DNA of 64,000 bases, from positions 19,633,501 through 19,697,500 of the forward strand of contig NC_071668.1 in assembly GCF_028554725.1 (NCBI RefSeq), read 5' to 3'. A program made the translations under genes and the position numbers. The notes beneath the pieces were generated by a model. It worked only from the letters and a program-made list of their open reading frames with translations. It was not told the origin of the DNA and did not search any database. This document shows, piece by piece, positions 24,362 to 36,625 of this stretch (positions are counted from its first letter, which is position 1; every line of letters begins with the position of its first letter). Source of the stretch: Zeugodacus cucurbitae. Its lineage: Eukaryota > Arthropoda > Insecta > Diptera > Tephritidae.

Positions 24362-26254
24362 CCACAATCATTTAAGATTCTTAGTATAGAAGAAATTCAT
24401 ATAGTTGAATAAGGACTATTTATTGAAATCCAGTTTAATCCTTTAGGTTCCTTCCTAAAATATCCAAATCTGGTTTTATTAATGACCTGAAACGGTATAA
24501 AAGCCATTCCAATCCAAATTTTCTCCGAATTTAACGGTATTTCCGAAGTGCTTACTTTTGAATGAGTCTGCTTAAATATTGGTGCAACAAAAAATACCTT
24601 TCTATATAGAAACATGTGTATATGTATATGTGTAGGTGAGTAACTGCATATTTATTTATGTAGATACTTTTGCGCTTTTATCCAGCTCAACGCAAAAGTC
24701 CCTTTTAACTTATTTGCATTTCAATTTGCATGCGCTGAAATGACAGAATGGGATGACAAGCGGCATTGACTATGAATAGGAGACGCCAAATACGAGTCTA
24801 TGTATATATATACATATGTATGTGTGTTGTTGGGTGAGGGCACATAGAGATGTCAGCGTGTAGATAAGGGAAAGTTGTTGAAATTGGCGCGCTGAAAGTC
24901 ACCAAACAGGTTACCGTTATATGGATTATGTATGGTAAAATGAATGGTAGTCTGATTATACATATGTGGAAATAGATGTTTGTATGTATGTTTGTTTGTA
25001 GAACCAGCAGATTTGCAACAAATATTGTGTGTATAGATTGAGGTATATATGTATTTATATAAAGCAATTTATAAAATATAGAACGCGTGAGTTTGGTATT
25101 CAAGCTTATATATGTTTGTATATTTATTGAATATAACTGTAAAAGCTATACAGTGTGCCCCACAATATTGCTGCTGCCACCCACGCACTCAAATGCGAAA
25201 AGCTACTACATCCCTCTCTTCTTTCTCACCCAGCAACTGTTGATGGATTCATGCGTGGGGTGAAGGTTAAACGCCTGTCACACACATACAGATGCCAAAG
25301 CAATCAAATAATACACACATACGCTCAAATGGAGCCACATACTTGCTGTAGATGTGTGGGTAAATATGTTTGTCGCCGGGCAGTGCACACTAGTAAATAC
25401 ATATGCTCCCGCGCAAACTGGAACATTGCATAAAATTGCGGCCAAAAAATAAATGTGGCACACAGCAGTGAGCCAGAGCCGCCGCCGACGACAACAACAG
25501 CAGCGGCAGCATAACAACAACAACAACAAAAATTACAAAAACAACCGCAACAGCGACGTACCTCAATCAGTTGAGCCATTGCGGTCAACAACAACAAATA
25601 AATATGGGTAAAAGAAGTGTGCCAGCCACAATGAATTGCGCCGTCATACACTCGGCAACAAAAGTACGCGACACACATTGCATACATACATTCAACACAT
25701 ACAAAAGCGCAAAAGTGGTATGTGGCGCAATCGCTTGTCGGTGTTGCAAACACACTTTCGCACGTGCCATATTTACATATGCAACTTTGGTTACAAAACC
25801 AACAAAGCAACGCTAACATCAAAAAACGAACAACAACAACAATATCAAAAAGTGGTACAACAACAACAACACTTGATCCATTTTTTGCCGTTTTCATGGA
25901 TAAATAGGCGAAATTATTGCGCTCATCAATCAAAATGTGTGTGTGTGAGTTCGCAGCTTCCTTTTGTGCAATGAAAATGTAATAACGGTGCTGCATAGTG
26001 GGTCAGTGTGGTACTTTTTATGCGCAAATTTTTTTTTTTTTGGTAATATTGAGGTAGACCACTCAAAAAAATATGGCACAGTGGTTTTTACAGTTAACTT
26101 TACATAACTACTGTTTGTAGCAACTAACATTAGGCGAGATAAGTTTTATGTCGAGAACAAAACTATCAGTATGTCGAATCCAATTCAAGTCAATTGGGTG
26201 GATACATTCCGACATTCAGCAACCCATATTACTTGTACATTTAATATATTACAT
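24362..26254. other. intronic low-complexity sequence
   Basis: TATGTATATG-type AT/GT stretches at 24616-25050, then CAA/CAG-rich DNA at 25490-25880. The long minus-strand frame at 25325-25996 is made of Cys/Val/Ala runs from (CAACAA) complement and CCGCCG DNA and is not credible as a gene. Confidence 0.6.
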
Positions 26255-27335
26255 ATATTTGGAACCACTCAGGCCATTATAGCCGAATTCACCAAAGTGC
26301 ACCATTCATCTCTCCGTTTTACAGTTAGGCGGCATTTGAAAATTCCACCTGATCTTTCCAACGGAGTGGAGGTCTTCCTCTTTCGCGGTTTTCACCAGCA
26401 GGTACTGTATCGAACACTTTCAAAGCTGGAGTGTTTTCATCCATCCGTACAACATGACCAAGCCAGCGTAGTCGCCGTCGTCGTATAAATCGTACAGCTC
26501 ACCATTCCATCCTCTGCGGTATTCGCCGTTGCCAATGTTCAAAGGACGATAAATCTTTCGCAAAACCTTTCCCTCGAAAACCCCAAGAGTCCACAACAGC
26601 GCGCCACGCATCTCTCCTTTTGGCAGTTTGACGCCAATTGGTAACACCAAGTGAAGACAGGTTCTTCTATACCTGGTCTTTCCATCGGACTGGAGGTCTC
26701 CCTCTTCCTCGGCTTCCACCAGCGAGTAAAGCATCGAAAACTTTCAGAGCTGGAGCACTTTCGTCCATTCGAACAACATTCCAGCCGGCGTAGCCGCTGT
26801 CTTTTTATTCGCTGGACTATGTCTATGTCGTCGAACAACACATACAGCTCATCGTTCCATCTTCTACGGTTTTCGCCGTTACCAATGTTCAGAGAACCAT
26901 AAATCTTGCACAAAACCTTTCTCACGAAAACCCCAAGAGTCGTCTCATCGAATGTTGTTATCGACCACGCTTCAGCGACATACATCAGGACGGGTATAAT
27001 AAGCGACTTGTAGAGTTTGATTTTGGTTCGTCCAGAGAGGACTTTACTTTTCAATTGCCTACTCAGTTCATAGTAGCACCTGTGGGTAAGAGTGATTCTG
27101 CGTTGGATTTCGAGGCTGACATTGTTATTGCCTTTAATGCTGGTTTCCAGATAGACGAAAGAATCTATAACTTCGAAGTTATGACTGTCTATAGTGACGT
27201 GGGAGCCAAGACGCGAGTGTGCTGACTGTTTGTTTGGTGACAGGAGACATTTCGTCTTGTCCTCATTCACCACCAGGCTCATTCGCTTCCCTTCCATATC
27301 CAGTCTGGAAAATCAGAACTAACTGCGCGGTTGTT
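26255..27335 (-). pseudogene. RTE-like retrotransposon, C-terminal part with internal repeat
   Basis: Read on the minus strand, 27297 to 26591 encodes VVNEDKTKCLLSPNKQSAHS, ...RITLTHRCYYELSRQLKSKV, IKLYKSLIIPVLMY, NRRRWNDELY and the near-terminal ERPGIEEP and KERCVARC region in another frame. At about 26590/26591 the element jumps back to LGVF-KVLRKIY-PLNIGNGEYR and runs again to a terminus near 26258, with frame changes on the way. So one copy missing only its last codons is fused to a second C-terminal piece of the same family. Residual similarity (a GSNNRAV-like segment) extends past 27297 to about 27335. Confidence 0.85.
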
Positions 27336-28607
27336 GCTTCCAATGACATTTAATGACGATAAATAAATCGATGATGTCCTCAGATTAATCTCGAACCTCA
27401 GCCAAAGTTTTTGCCGTAGTTCTAACTGGTCGATATAAATGTTCCTGGTGTATTGATATATTTCGCTTACAATCGACTTTTTATATATATTTTATACGAG
27501 CCTTCTTCATATTATCAAATTGACAAACTAATATTCCCACCCTCTTACAAATTATGAAATTCCAAGTGCGTCATCACAGATCACAGATCGGGGGCTTGAG
27601 TTGATCTTCGTGTAAACTACTGAGCTGCTCTAGTAACAGTTTGGAAAAGTGTTCCTCAAATAAAAAGGTTACCTTTTACGTTGATGTTAATCGTCAAAAA
27701 TTCTGCTGTTCATGTAAAATTTTACTAAGAACATCCCTGAAGATCTCTCCATACATTATTACTTCATGTACTCTCTCTTTTAAATAAAATTTTTCTCTCA
27801 ATCTCAAAGAGTAGTAACGATTCTTTGTATTGATGGCAAAATGATGGACCGGTTTCGACTTCTTAGGAACCTCATAATCTACATTTGAAACCCAAGAAAG
27901 AATCTTCGAAGAGTTCGGTGCTTTGTGTAATCGAAATTGTGAAATCTTTCTTCATCAGAGATTTACCTTAAGCGCTGTGCCCACTTTAACTATAAATTTA
28001 TACCATTATTGCTTCTTTATCAACATGATTTTTGTCACTTTTATAAATTTACATACATCATACATTTCCAGTCCCTTTGTTAACATTTATTGCCCGTGAC
28101 GCTATCAACTCAATAACAAAACTAACAGCAATAAATATGCAATAAAATGAAGTCATATTTCTGTAAAATTGCTTTTTACAGTTATATTCTTCCGCGACAG
28201 TACGTATGTACAGTGTCACTCAATTGATTTCGCTTGCAACTGTCAAAGTAACAATGCTGTCAAATTTGTGTAATAAAAAGCCACTCGTTGCAAGAAATGC
28301 AAATTGCCACAAAGGAACTCGAGGCAACGGAACTACAGTTACTTGCTCAAGCACTCGAAGTTCTATTCACACTTCAACACCTTTGAGGAATAAGGAGATG
28401 TCTTAATAAATTGGAAAACTGCTAGTGAACGGAGGAGTGGAGGAGAGTGGAGAACAGAGAAAAATCATGTAGAAACAATAATAAACTTCGAAAAGTCAAG
28501 GCAAAATCTGCGTGAAATAGAATTGATGGAAGTTTATCAATTTGGACCTCTTGTTGAACCATATTCTCTCATCTGATAGTGACTGTTAGAACTATAAACT
28601 AATGCCT
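27336..28607. other. intronic sequence, no gene seen
   Basis: Unique-looking AT-rich DNA; the frame at 28206-28406 has no recognisable domain. Confidence 0.5.
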
Positions 28608-28791
28608 GGTTTTCATTATGTCAAATTGAATGACATTGTTTTGACATACTGAAGCTTAAATGGCAACAAGTTAGCAATGTAGTGAGATCTTTGCTCAGCA
28701 GGAATGATAAACAAATTTTTTTGGCTATGAAAATGAAATGACTTTTATTAATCTGACTATGACTGTCATTTAATTTGACATAATCACAACC
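28608..28791. mobile_element. short inverted-repeat element
   Basis: ATTATGTCAAATTGAATGAC near 28615 is mirrored at 28764-28784 by GTCATTTAATTTGACATAAT (one mismatch), with GGTT/AACC at the outer ends. The 184 bp layout fits a small MITE, but no target duplication was resolved. Confidence 0.55.
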
Positions 28792-28903
28792 ATAAAAAAA
28801 TTAACATACGATACAATTTTTTGTATTAACCCACATTAAGCAGAAATTGTTGAAGAATTGGGAAATTGATTTTCATATTTCGATCTTTTATACAATGGTA
28901 GCG

Positions 28904-28930
28904 AATTTTGACAACAATAATGTCAAAATT
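28904..28930. other. perfect 10 bp stem hairpin
   Basis: AATTTTGACA, a 7-base loop (ACAATAA), then TGTCAAAATT. Confidence 0.75.
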
Positions 28931-30762
28931 ATGCCATTATGATTACCAAATTCGTATTTTGATTATAAAATAGACAGATTTTAGCTTAAGAGGAATATAT
29001 TCCCAAGTTTTTTTACGGATTTGGTTGTTTGTGGGATATCTGATTTATAATCTGACGCGAGTTCTCAAGGAATTCTGTAGTTGATGCCAAATTTTTTGAC
29101 CGTAATTGTTTTGATTTGTTAATTTACTGCTCAGAATAAAAAATCAATCTCTACTAAAATATATTTTCAACAACAACAAATTATCAGATTGTCAGTGTCT
29201 CAGTTAACCTCTGACAGTTGACATTACCGTGGCTAACCTTCATGTAGCAACATTGTCAGAAAGCTAAGCGTCAGTATCATAATAAAACCTTCAACTGCCC
29301 GATTTCTTGACGCTTTCTTCATATCGTCGCTAATGTTGTTGTCGTGAAAAGTAGCAGCTCAAAAGCGGATTAAAAATGAAAAATAATAAAAAATGGAAAA
29401 ATATTATGCGACTTCGAGCGGAAAATTCAAATGACAAATACAGCGCTTATTTATTGCAATATGCTTAGACAGAAATATTATATAATATGTAATTGCACGT
29501 GTATTTTGGAGACAGATTTATGAAGGTATCGTGTGTATTTTATTTACGACTACATTTGATACTTTTCGTTTACTCGACTGCAGACGATATAATATTTATG
29601 TATGTAATTAAACGAAAATGAAATGAAATTGACAATTTAGTTGCAAATGAAATGTATATGGTGAAAATAATGGAATTTTGAATATTTTTTTCTAGAAAAT
29701 TTAAAATAAAAAATATGTTCGATATTTTTTTCCAAATGAAATGACTTTTTTTTCAATATTTTTGTAAAAAAAAAAAAAAATTATATTGGAAATTCTTAAA
29801 TTTGCTTCAAAAACTTTTTGGCAAATTTAAATTGCACCAAAGTAGCTTTAAAGCGAATTTCAATTCTTCAATATTTTTCTTTTTACTGTAATATAATACA
29901 TAATTCATATTCTGCAATGACATATAGAAATAGAATTTCCGGTATTTTGCAATGTATTTACCAGTGACACGCTTTCAAGGAGAAATTTTTAGTAAATAAT
30001 ATATGTTCACACACACAATAGCAAAATGACGAATTGCAAAGTGAATTTTTACATTTTTATTTATTTATTATTTTGTTTGCCTAAGAAAACGCTCTAATTT
30101 TTAATGCTCCGAGAGAATATTACATTCGTAGGAAGAATATTTTTAGCATTTTTATTTAAACTTTAGAATTCTAAAAAGCTTTTCAAGTTTACTTGAAAAC
30201 GAATTTGATAAAATTCATATATCCCAGAAAAGATGAAGAAAAATTACTAATAAAGAAAAAATAATAAAAATGACAACAAAAGAAGAATTCAATTGGAACC
30301 AAACATCAAAAACTTTGTGATTTCTGCAAAAGAAATTCTTAAAATTAAAGCTTCTAGAGAGACTAGTCAAAGCAACTCAGTTTTATTGCACATTATATCA
30401 TGTTTGAACTTTAAATGTTGCTAGTTATGTTCGGACCCCGATTTTCAGGTATCCGATTAATGATTATTAGCTTCGCAACAACTCTCACAAAACAATTTTT
30501 AAACCAGAAAACACTAATTTCCTTGACTTCAACGACTAATATTTCTGAAACGAGTCGGATTTAATTAAGCTTGATTTTCGGTGACTCAAATAAGGCCCAA
30601 GGCCACCCAATTGTAGAAGGAGCTACCACATATGTGTTCATGTTTTCTCTATTTTGGTTTTCTGGTTTTTGGCCTATAATAGGCTATAACCAAGCACCAT
30701 ATTGCGAATATTATGGGAAAAAATCCACCAAATTATTTCCAAATCAGTCGAGTAGCTTATAA
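28931..30762. other. AT-rich intronic sequence, no gene seen
   Basis: Very AT-rich, with a poly-A run at about 29768-29780. The frame at 30571-30762 has no recognisable domain. Confidence 0.55.
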
Positions 30763-30763
30763 T

Positions 30764-31613
30764 AAAGGGATTTACAATAGGGAACGCTACAAAAATAGAC
30801 CTTCTCTTCAGTAAGGTTTGCCGTTTCATTATGGAAAGATATACGATCCAACAACGAGTTGAAATTATTAAAACTTACCAGCGAAAATCGGAATCAGTGG
30901 TCTCAAGAGCGCCACGTCCAATTTATGGTCGTCATAATCGTCCAGATCATCAATTGAGCGTTTAGTGGAAAAATTTTAATCCACAGGCACAGTATAAAAT
31001 GTATCAATTAACCATCAATTGGCTCGTTTCTGGCTGAATGGCATCGTCAATATGCAAAATATGCGTTATGGGTCAGGCAGTAATCCACACGTACTCCATG
31101 AGTCACCATTCGCTCCCGAAAAAATTACGGTTTGGTACGGTTTATGGACCGGCGATGTCATTGGGCCGTACTTCTACCGTGATGATCAATATCGGCACGT
31201 CACTGGGAATGGGAATCGCTACCGCTCAATGATAAACGAATATCTTTGGTCCGAATTGGATGATATGAACTTGCACAATATGTGCATCCGACATGACGAC
31301 GTCACAAGCCATACAGTGTTATCTCACGAAATGGCCCAGTCAATTGGCCGTCTTGGTCGAGCGCCGTTAGACTATTTGCTCTGAGGCTACGTCAAGTCTA
31401 TGGTCTATTCCAACAAGCCAGCGACGATTAATGAAATTGGGTTCAGCATTTGGATTTCCGTAAGCGTGCTCGTGATGGCCATGCCAAATAAATCTAGTTC
31501 CATACATAATGGCATCAAATGTACTTTCACAGAAATAAAGAATTTCAATGATATTCCAAACCGTTTTTGTTTTATTTAAAAAACTTTTGTGGTGCCCTTA
31601 TTGAAAACCCTTT
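30764..31613 (+). mobile_element. Tc1/mariner-family element, copy 1 (internally deleted)
   Basis: Inverted ends: AAAGGGATTTACAATAGGG at the left, and at the right GCCCTTATTGAAAACCCTTT. TA flanks both ends (30762-30763 region and 31613-31614). A transposase start MERYTIQQRVEIIKTYQRKS lies at 30831. After a deletion and frame change, 31019-31384 reads ARFWLNGIVNMQN, SNPHVLHESPFAPEKITVWY and GLWTGDVIGPYFYRDDQ, then LHNMCIRHDDVTSHT, where the catalytic Asp region is kept although its neighbours have changed. Then YVKSMVYSNKPATINE in another frame. The segment with the first catalytic Asp (normally DEAHFW) is altered. Inactive. Confidence 0.9.
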
Positions 31614-32340
31614 AGATGGAAATACGCCTAAAATTCATGGTACCACGACCTATTTGATGGAACTGTAAGACGAAGTTGAATATAGGAAGTTCATAATGGA
31701 TCAATTAAAGGGAACAATTCAAATATTATATGTGTTCTATAATAAAACCTGTATGTGAGAGTTCATCCTAAATAAATGAGGTCTGTTTAGCGAAGTTAAT
31801 TTAGAAGGACTTGATTCAGTCAGTCTAACCTCAATTTTGAATAAAGCAAATATATTTATTAGATCTTTTAATACTTCTTAGCTTAAAATTTCATTTTAAC
31901 AAATTTGAATTCCACGAAGACTATTTCTCCTTCAACCCAATAGATACAAATAGAACTAATTAGCTAAATCATAATTTTAGAAATTAATCCAATGAACTTT
32001 AATACACCTTGACTCCTCTCCTTGCTCTAAATTTGGTGATATTAAGAGCTAAAGTATTGAGCTGCCTATCAGAAGACTCAAATTAATTTTATAGAAAATG
32101 CTTCTACTAATCGAAATAACCAACCTGTACCGTCTACTATTTAAAATACTTAACTTATATTTAATCCCCACTCGCTCCCAAAGGAAATTAAATTTTTAGG
32201 AATACCAAGCTCAAAAGCGTAGAACAACTTCCACCAACAACTTTAAGAAGCTGCATACATTGGACTAATACTCAAAAGAAAATTATTTATGCCAGCTAAA
32301 AATATACAAGCTCCAAGAAAAAAACGTTTGCTAAAGAATT
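31614..32340. other. intronic sequence, no gene seen
   Basis: AT-rich DNA with no coding signal. Confidence 0.5.
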
Positions 32341-33200
32341 TAATACCAGCTGGCAAGATAGCAGCGCACAGCATACTTCAAGGCGCTGCGGCATTACCCT
32401 TTCAAAGAAAGGCAATAAAAGCCGCCAAAGTGTATGGCTATGCGTAGCGGCGCTCGAGTGCTGAGTATTTAATGAAGCAAAAATGTGTGCCGACAACATA
32501 AATTTCCTTTTTCACGCGGCGCTTGTTTGTGAACGGGCGCTTCGAGTGCTACTTTGTGGTCACACCTACATGCGAAGACGCGACCCTAACTCCGACCGCG
32601 GAAGACAAGCTGCCTAGGTGAGTTCGAACGTTGCGTGCCGAGAGATGTATGACGACGACGACGCGTGGCGCTCTCTTTGAGGCGCTTCAAAATTTATAAA
32701 CTTTTCAAGTGTAAATTTATGCCTTTCACAAACTGAATTTCGACCGTTATGGTAGCTGGTGGGGGCAGCGCACTCGCCCGGTTCTACACAGAGTTCTGCG
32801 AAAACGGGCTCCTTCAATGGTTCGCTGTCTCGCAGCCGCAACTTTAACGAATTTAACCGCAAGGCCACCTGACCTTGTGAAATTCAATTTTGCTGTGCCG
32901 TGGAAATTGCGAGGGGTGTGGAGGGGTTACATTAAGCACATGCGCCGCCTACAAAGGCGTTTACGTACATATATGCCTTCATGTCTTCGTGTTCAACTCA
33001 TCTACATGCAAATTTTTGGGTTCCTCCACGCAAGCTTGCGTTTACTCTTTCGTTATAATACTTCTACACCCATCCCTCTCTTCACCACAATTTATGCCCA
33101 TCGCGTCATGCGGAAGTGGTCGTCGCATCGCAAGTGTCGCCTGCTGATTTGTGCTTCCGTACCTCGTCCGTTTTGCTTCAACTTCATTGCAGTCACACAC
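32341..33200. other. GC-richer island with a good splice-donor-like site
   Basis: Base composition is clearly less AT-rich than its surroundings, with clusters of CG (GACGACGACGACGCG at 32650-32664). CCTAG|GTGAGT at 32613-32622 matches the donor consensus on the + strand. Overlapping frames exist on both strands (32614-32868 minus, 32817-33365 plus) but none looks like a known protein. It could be an alternative 5' exon or regulatory island; this is conjecture. Confidence 0.35.
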
Positions 33201-33725
33201 TTACATTACCCTTCACTGATTTTTGGTCGTGCCGTGCTCCAACGCGACTTTGTCCTCGATTGCTCGTTCATCTTTGTTGCTATCATCATCGTCATCGCTT
33301 TAACCTTTACTATCGTGCGGGGACAACACTCTGCACTGCGCCCACCATGTGGACAAAGTTTATGAATAATTTAGTTTTCGCGTTTTTTTTTTGTTTGTCA
33401 TTCATTTTCTTGCCATATGTTTCACTCTTTCGTCTCGTTGCGGCAGATTTGTCTTATTAATTATACAAATTTTGGTGGAGAACATGTACGTTGATACTTG
33501 TTTGTGTAGCTAGTTGAATTGAAGTGAATTTTGGCAATATGGCAGTGAGAACTGATTACTCAGAAGGTTGAAAATACAACCTTGTGCTTCTAGCTATCGT
33601 AATTGAAGTTGTATTATCCGGAATAGCTTTCATATCCTTTCTATTGCTTCTTCTCCATGTTCGACTCTTGTTGAGTTTAGTTTTCATATTGAGTTTTGTT
33701 TCTGTCTTTTTCTTTACCTATCGAT
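33201..33725. other. intronic pyrimidine-rich sequence
   Basis: T/C-rich DNA giving hydrophobic-looking frames on the + strand; no recognisable protein. Confidence 0.5.
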
Positions 33726-34376
33726 ATCAATTATCAATTATCAAATATCAAATATCAAATATCAAATATCAAATATCAAATATCAAATATCAAATATCAA
33801 ATATCAAATATCAAATATCAAATATCAAATATCAAATATCAAATATCAAATATCAAATATCAAATATCAAATATCAAATATCAAATATCAAATATCAAAT
33901 ATCAAATATCAAATATCAAATATCAAATATCAAATATCAAATATCAAATATCAAATATCAAATATCAAATATCAAATATCAAATATCAAATATCAAATAT
34001 CAAATATCAAATATCAAATATCAAATATCAAATATCAAATATCAAATATCAAATATCAAATATCAAATATCAAATATCAAATATCAAATATCAAATATCA
34101 AATATCAAATATCAAATATCAAATATCAAATATCAAATATCAAATATCAAATATCAAATATCAAATATCAAATATCAAATATCAAATATCAAATATCAAA
34201 TATCAAATATCAAATATCAAATATCAAATATCAAATATCAAATATCAAATATCAAATATCAAATATCAAATATCAAATATCAAATATCAAATATCAAATA
34301 TCAAATATCAAATATCAAATATCAAATATCAAATATCAAATATCAAATATCAAATATTAAATATCAAATATCCAAT
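33726..34376. repeat. 7 bp satellite-like array, 88 perfect ATCAAAT units
   Basis: Two ATCAATT units (33726-33739) are followed by 88 uninterrupted ATCAAAT units (33740-34355), then ATTAAAT, ATCAAAT and ATCCAAT. Because 7 is not a multiple of 3 and no phase contains a stop, all three + frames are open and encode the same period (ISNIKYQ); these are not genes. Variants occur only at the two edges. Confidence 0.98.
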
Positions 34377-35905
34377 TTCCATTGTTAGGGACCGAGCGAG
34401 TGTGAGGTTCTCTCTCTCGTCAGAAGTGTTCTCTCCCACATAATCACGCTCTGAAGCAAAGATCTTTTTGAGAATAAGGACTGGAAGTATCTTCTTTCTA
34501 ATTATCAATTCGGTTTCTGTTTAATCGTTTTCCACGTTCCGCTTGAGAATTGTATCAGAATACTTCCTTCATTCGAGTTGATATAAATTATATACCATAT
34601 ATCCGTGTACTTTATCGTTACCACCATTTGTCTACACCTTTCAAGAACACACGAAAGGCTTGTTTGCCATGTTACAGCCTTTTTCACAACAAGCTCACAG
34701 TAGTATGCGACGAAGTACACAGCGTTCACTCGTTTTAAGCTCCGCACCCGACAGATGGTACCTCTCAAGGATACGCCTAGCTAACGAAACTCCCAATTTT
34801 TTCAGCCTCACTTGCCATGTTTCCTACTCCTTTGCACCAACACATGCTTTGTAACCTATTTGCGACGGTGTTGTCGTTGACTTTTCCGCAGGTGAAAATT
34901 TTACGCCTGCTAATGTTGTTAACGTTGTTTGGAAGTGTTCTTGTGGTCTTGTCATTGCGCTTACTCCACTCACTTGACTCGCTACTTGGCAGCTCTGTTC
35001 GAGTTGTTTTCTTGCCTCTGTCTTTTATTCTGTTCGCCAATTTTTGTTTTATTTATCTGCTGGTTGGTGAAGTAACACCTGCTTAACATGTTTTCAATCT
35101 TAAGGCAAGCAGGCGCTTCGCTTGGTGTTCGAAGTTGGTGTGCAATGTTCTAGCTAACTAACTGTGGCAGCGAAAAGTGTAGGTCCTTCGTTAACATTTA
35201 TTATGCTTGTTGATGTTGTACTCGTTCTCGTTGACGTTTTTATTGTTGTTATTGGCTGTAGCATGCAGCTTGGGTTATTACCAGTGTTGTTATTGTTGTC
35301 TTTTTGGTTGTTCGTATGAAATGTGTGCGTTTGTCTGGTGTTTAAGTTTTTTGGTATCTTTTTGGTACTTGTCGCTGTCTTCTTGGTTGTTCGTAACTGT
35401 TGTTTCTGTTATTGCTGTTGGCTTTTCTTGCCGTGCTATTATTCTTGTCTTTGCGGTTGGTTTATGTAGCATATCGTTTGGTCATGTCGTTAGAGCAGAT
35501 GTTTTCTTACTCGCGACTTAAATTTTTGTGTATACTCTTTCATACGTATATTGGATGTATACTTGCAACTGCACTCGCTATTTTTAAAGTTTTGAAATTT
35601 TTCTAAACATCTTTAAATATGACGCTGTTATCAGAACAATAATTCTTAAAGACATCTCTATAACTACCAAAGAAATTGTGATCTATTGAAGTTTCCATGT
35701 TGAAACCATGTTTCGCTTAAACTCCGAAGAGACCATAATATTCTGCTTTGCATAACTAAGCGAGTAAACTATGAGACCAGCGGTTACTAAAGCCTCAGAA
35801 CACACATATCAATAAATTAATGTCCATGAATGTATCAATCAGTAATATCTATACATCTATCTATCTATCCATCTAGCATAGAAACCTCTTCCCCAGTCTC
35901 AAATA
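34377..35905. other. intronic sequence, T/G-rich
   Basis: TTG/TTC-rich DNA from 34800 to 35600 makes Leu/Val/Phe-rich frames without a recognisable fold. An acceptor-like tract ends GACTTTTCCGCAG at 34891, followed by GTGAAA. TCTATCTATCTATC lies near 35855. Confidence 0.5.
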
Positions 35906-36625
35906 AAGGGTTTTTCAATAAGATCGGTACAAAAGCATTTTCAATAAAACCAAAATCAATGAATATATTCCAGAGAAAGTACATACGATGCCATTATGTA
36001 TGGAGCTCGATTTCTTTTGCATGGCGTGCCGTGGTCGCTTTCAGAAGTCGAGTACTGAATCCAATATTCGACGGTTTTCGATTTATGAATCGGCTGATAC
36101 TGCAGCATTTTCACTTTCGATATTCGTACGAAGTTCATCAACCGTTGTTCTTGTTGGCATAGACTATAGACTTGACGTAGCCCCAGAGCAAACAGTCTAA
36201 CGGCGGACAACCGAGGCAGTATCATAGAGCAGTTGCCATTCCCATTCACAGTAACGGTCGGTCTTGATAATCAAGTACGGCCCAATAACAACGCCGGTAC
36301 ATAAGCCACACCAAACCGTATTTTATTCGGAATGCAATGGTGACTCATAGAGTACGTGTGGATTGCTGCCTGACCAATTTTGCTTATTGATGAAGCCATT
36401 CAGCCAGAAATTTGCCGCATCATAAATTCGTAGCGCTCTTAAATTTGAGGCCATTGACTCCGAATTTCGGTAGTAAATATTAATAAGTTTGACTCGTTGT
36501 TGGATCGTAGATCTTTCCATGAAGGAATCTCAAACCTTACTGCAGAAAAATGTCAAAATAGCGGGATGGCGTCATTTGTTGTCCCTATCGGTATACTTTT
36601 GTAGCGTCCCTTTTGATAAACCCTT
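35906..36625 (-). mobile_element. Tc1/mariner-family element, copy 2 (internally deleted)
   Basis: About 720 bp on the minus strand, with AAGGGTTTTTCAATAAGATC at the left and GTCCCTTTTGATAAACCCTT at the right, each flanked by TA. Minus-strand translation from 36520 gives MERSTIQQRVKLINIYYRNS, LRALRIYDAANFWLNGFINK and SNPHVLYESPLHSE, then VWCGL and GPYL in sequence with stops. The helix-turn-helix start is joined directly to the FWLNGF region, so the segment between is deleted. The C-terminal catalytic part is also lost. Confidence 0.88.

Noticed and set aside
25325..25996. 223-codon minus-strand frame rich in Cys, Val and Ala
   Set aside because: It comes from CAA/CAG and CCG simple sequence read on the opposite strand, and competing frames overlap it on both strands.
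32503..32617. Open segment reading NGRFEC before the donor at 32617, tempting as the missing second half of the Ig domain
   Set aside because: The match is six residues only; no AG acceptor or expected upstream strand lies in front, and the residues after the cysteine do not look like an Ig G-strand.
32817..33365. 182-codon + strand frame
   Set aside because: No recognisable domain; overlaps other frames of similar length in GC-richer DNA where long chance frames are expected.
33584..34388. Long open frames of 230-258 codons with a seven-residue repeat
   Set aside because: They are produced by the 7 bp array, which has no stop in any + frame; there is no independent coding evidence.
35207..35521. 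Hydrophobic Leu/Val/Phe-rich frame resembling membrane segments
   Set aside because: It is explained by TTG/TTT/CTT-rich DNA; codon use is a direct readout of simple sequence.
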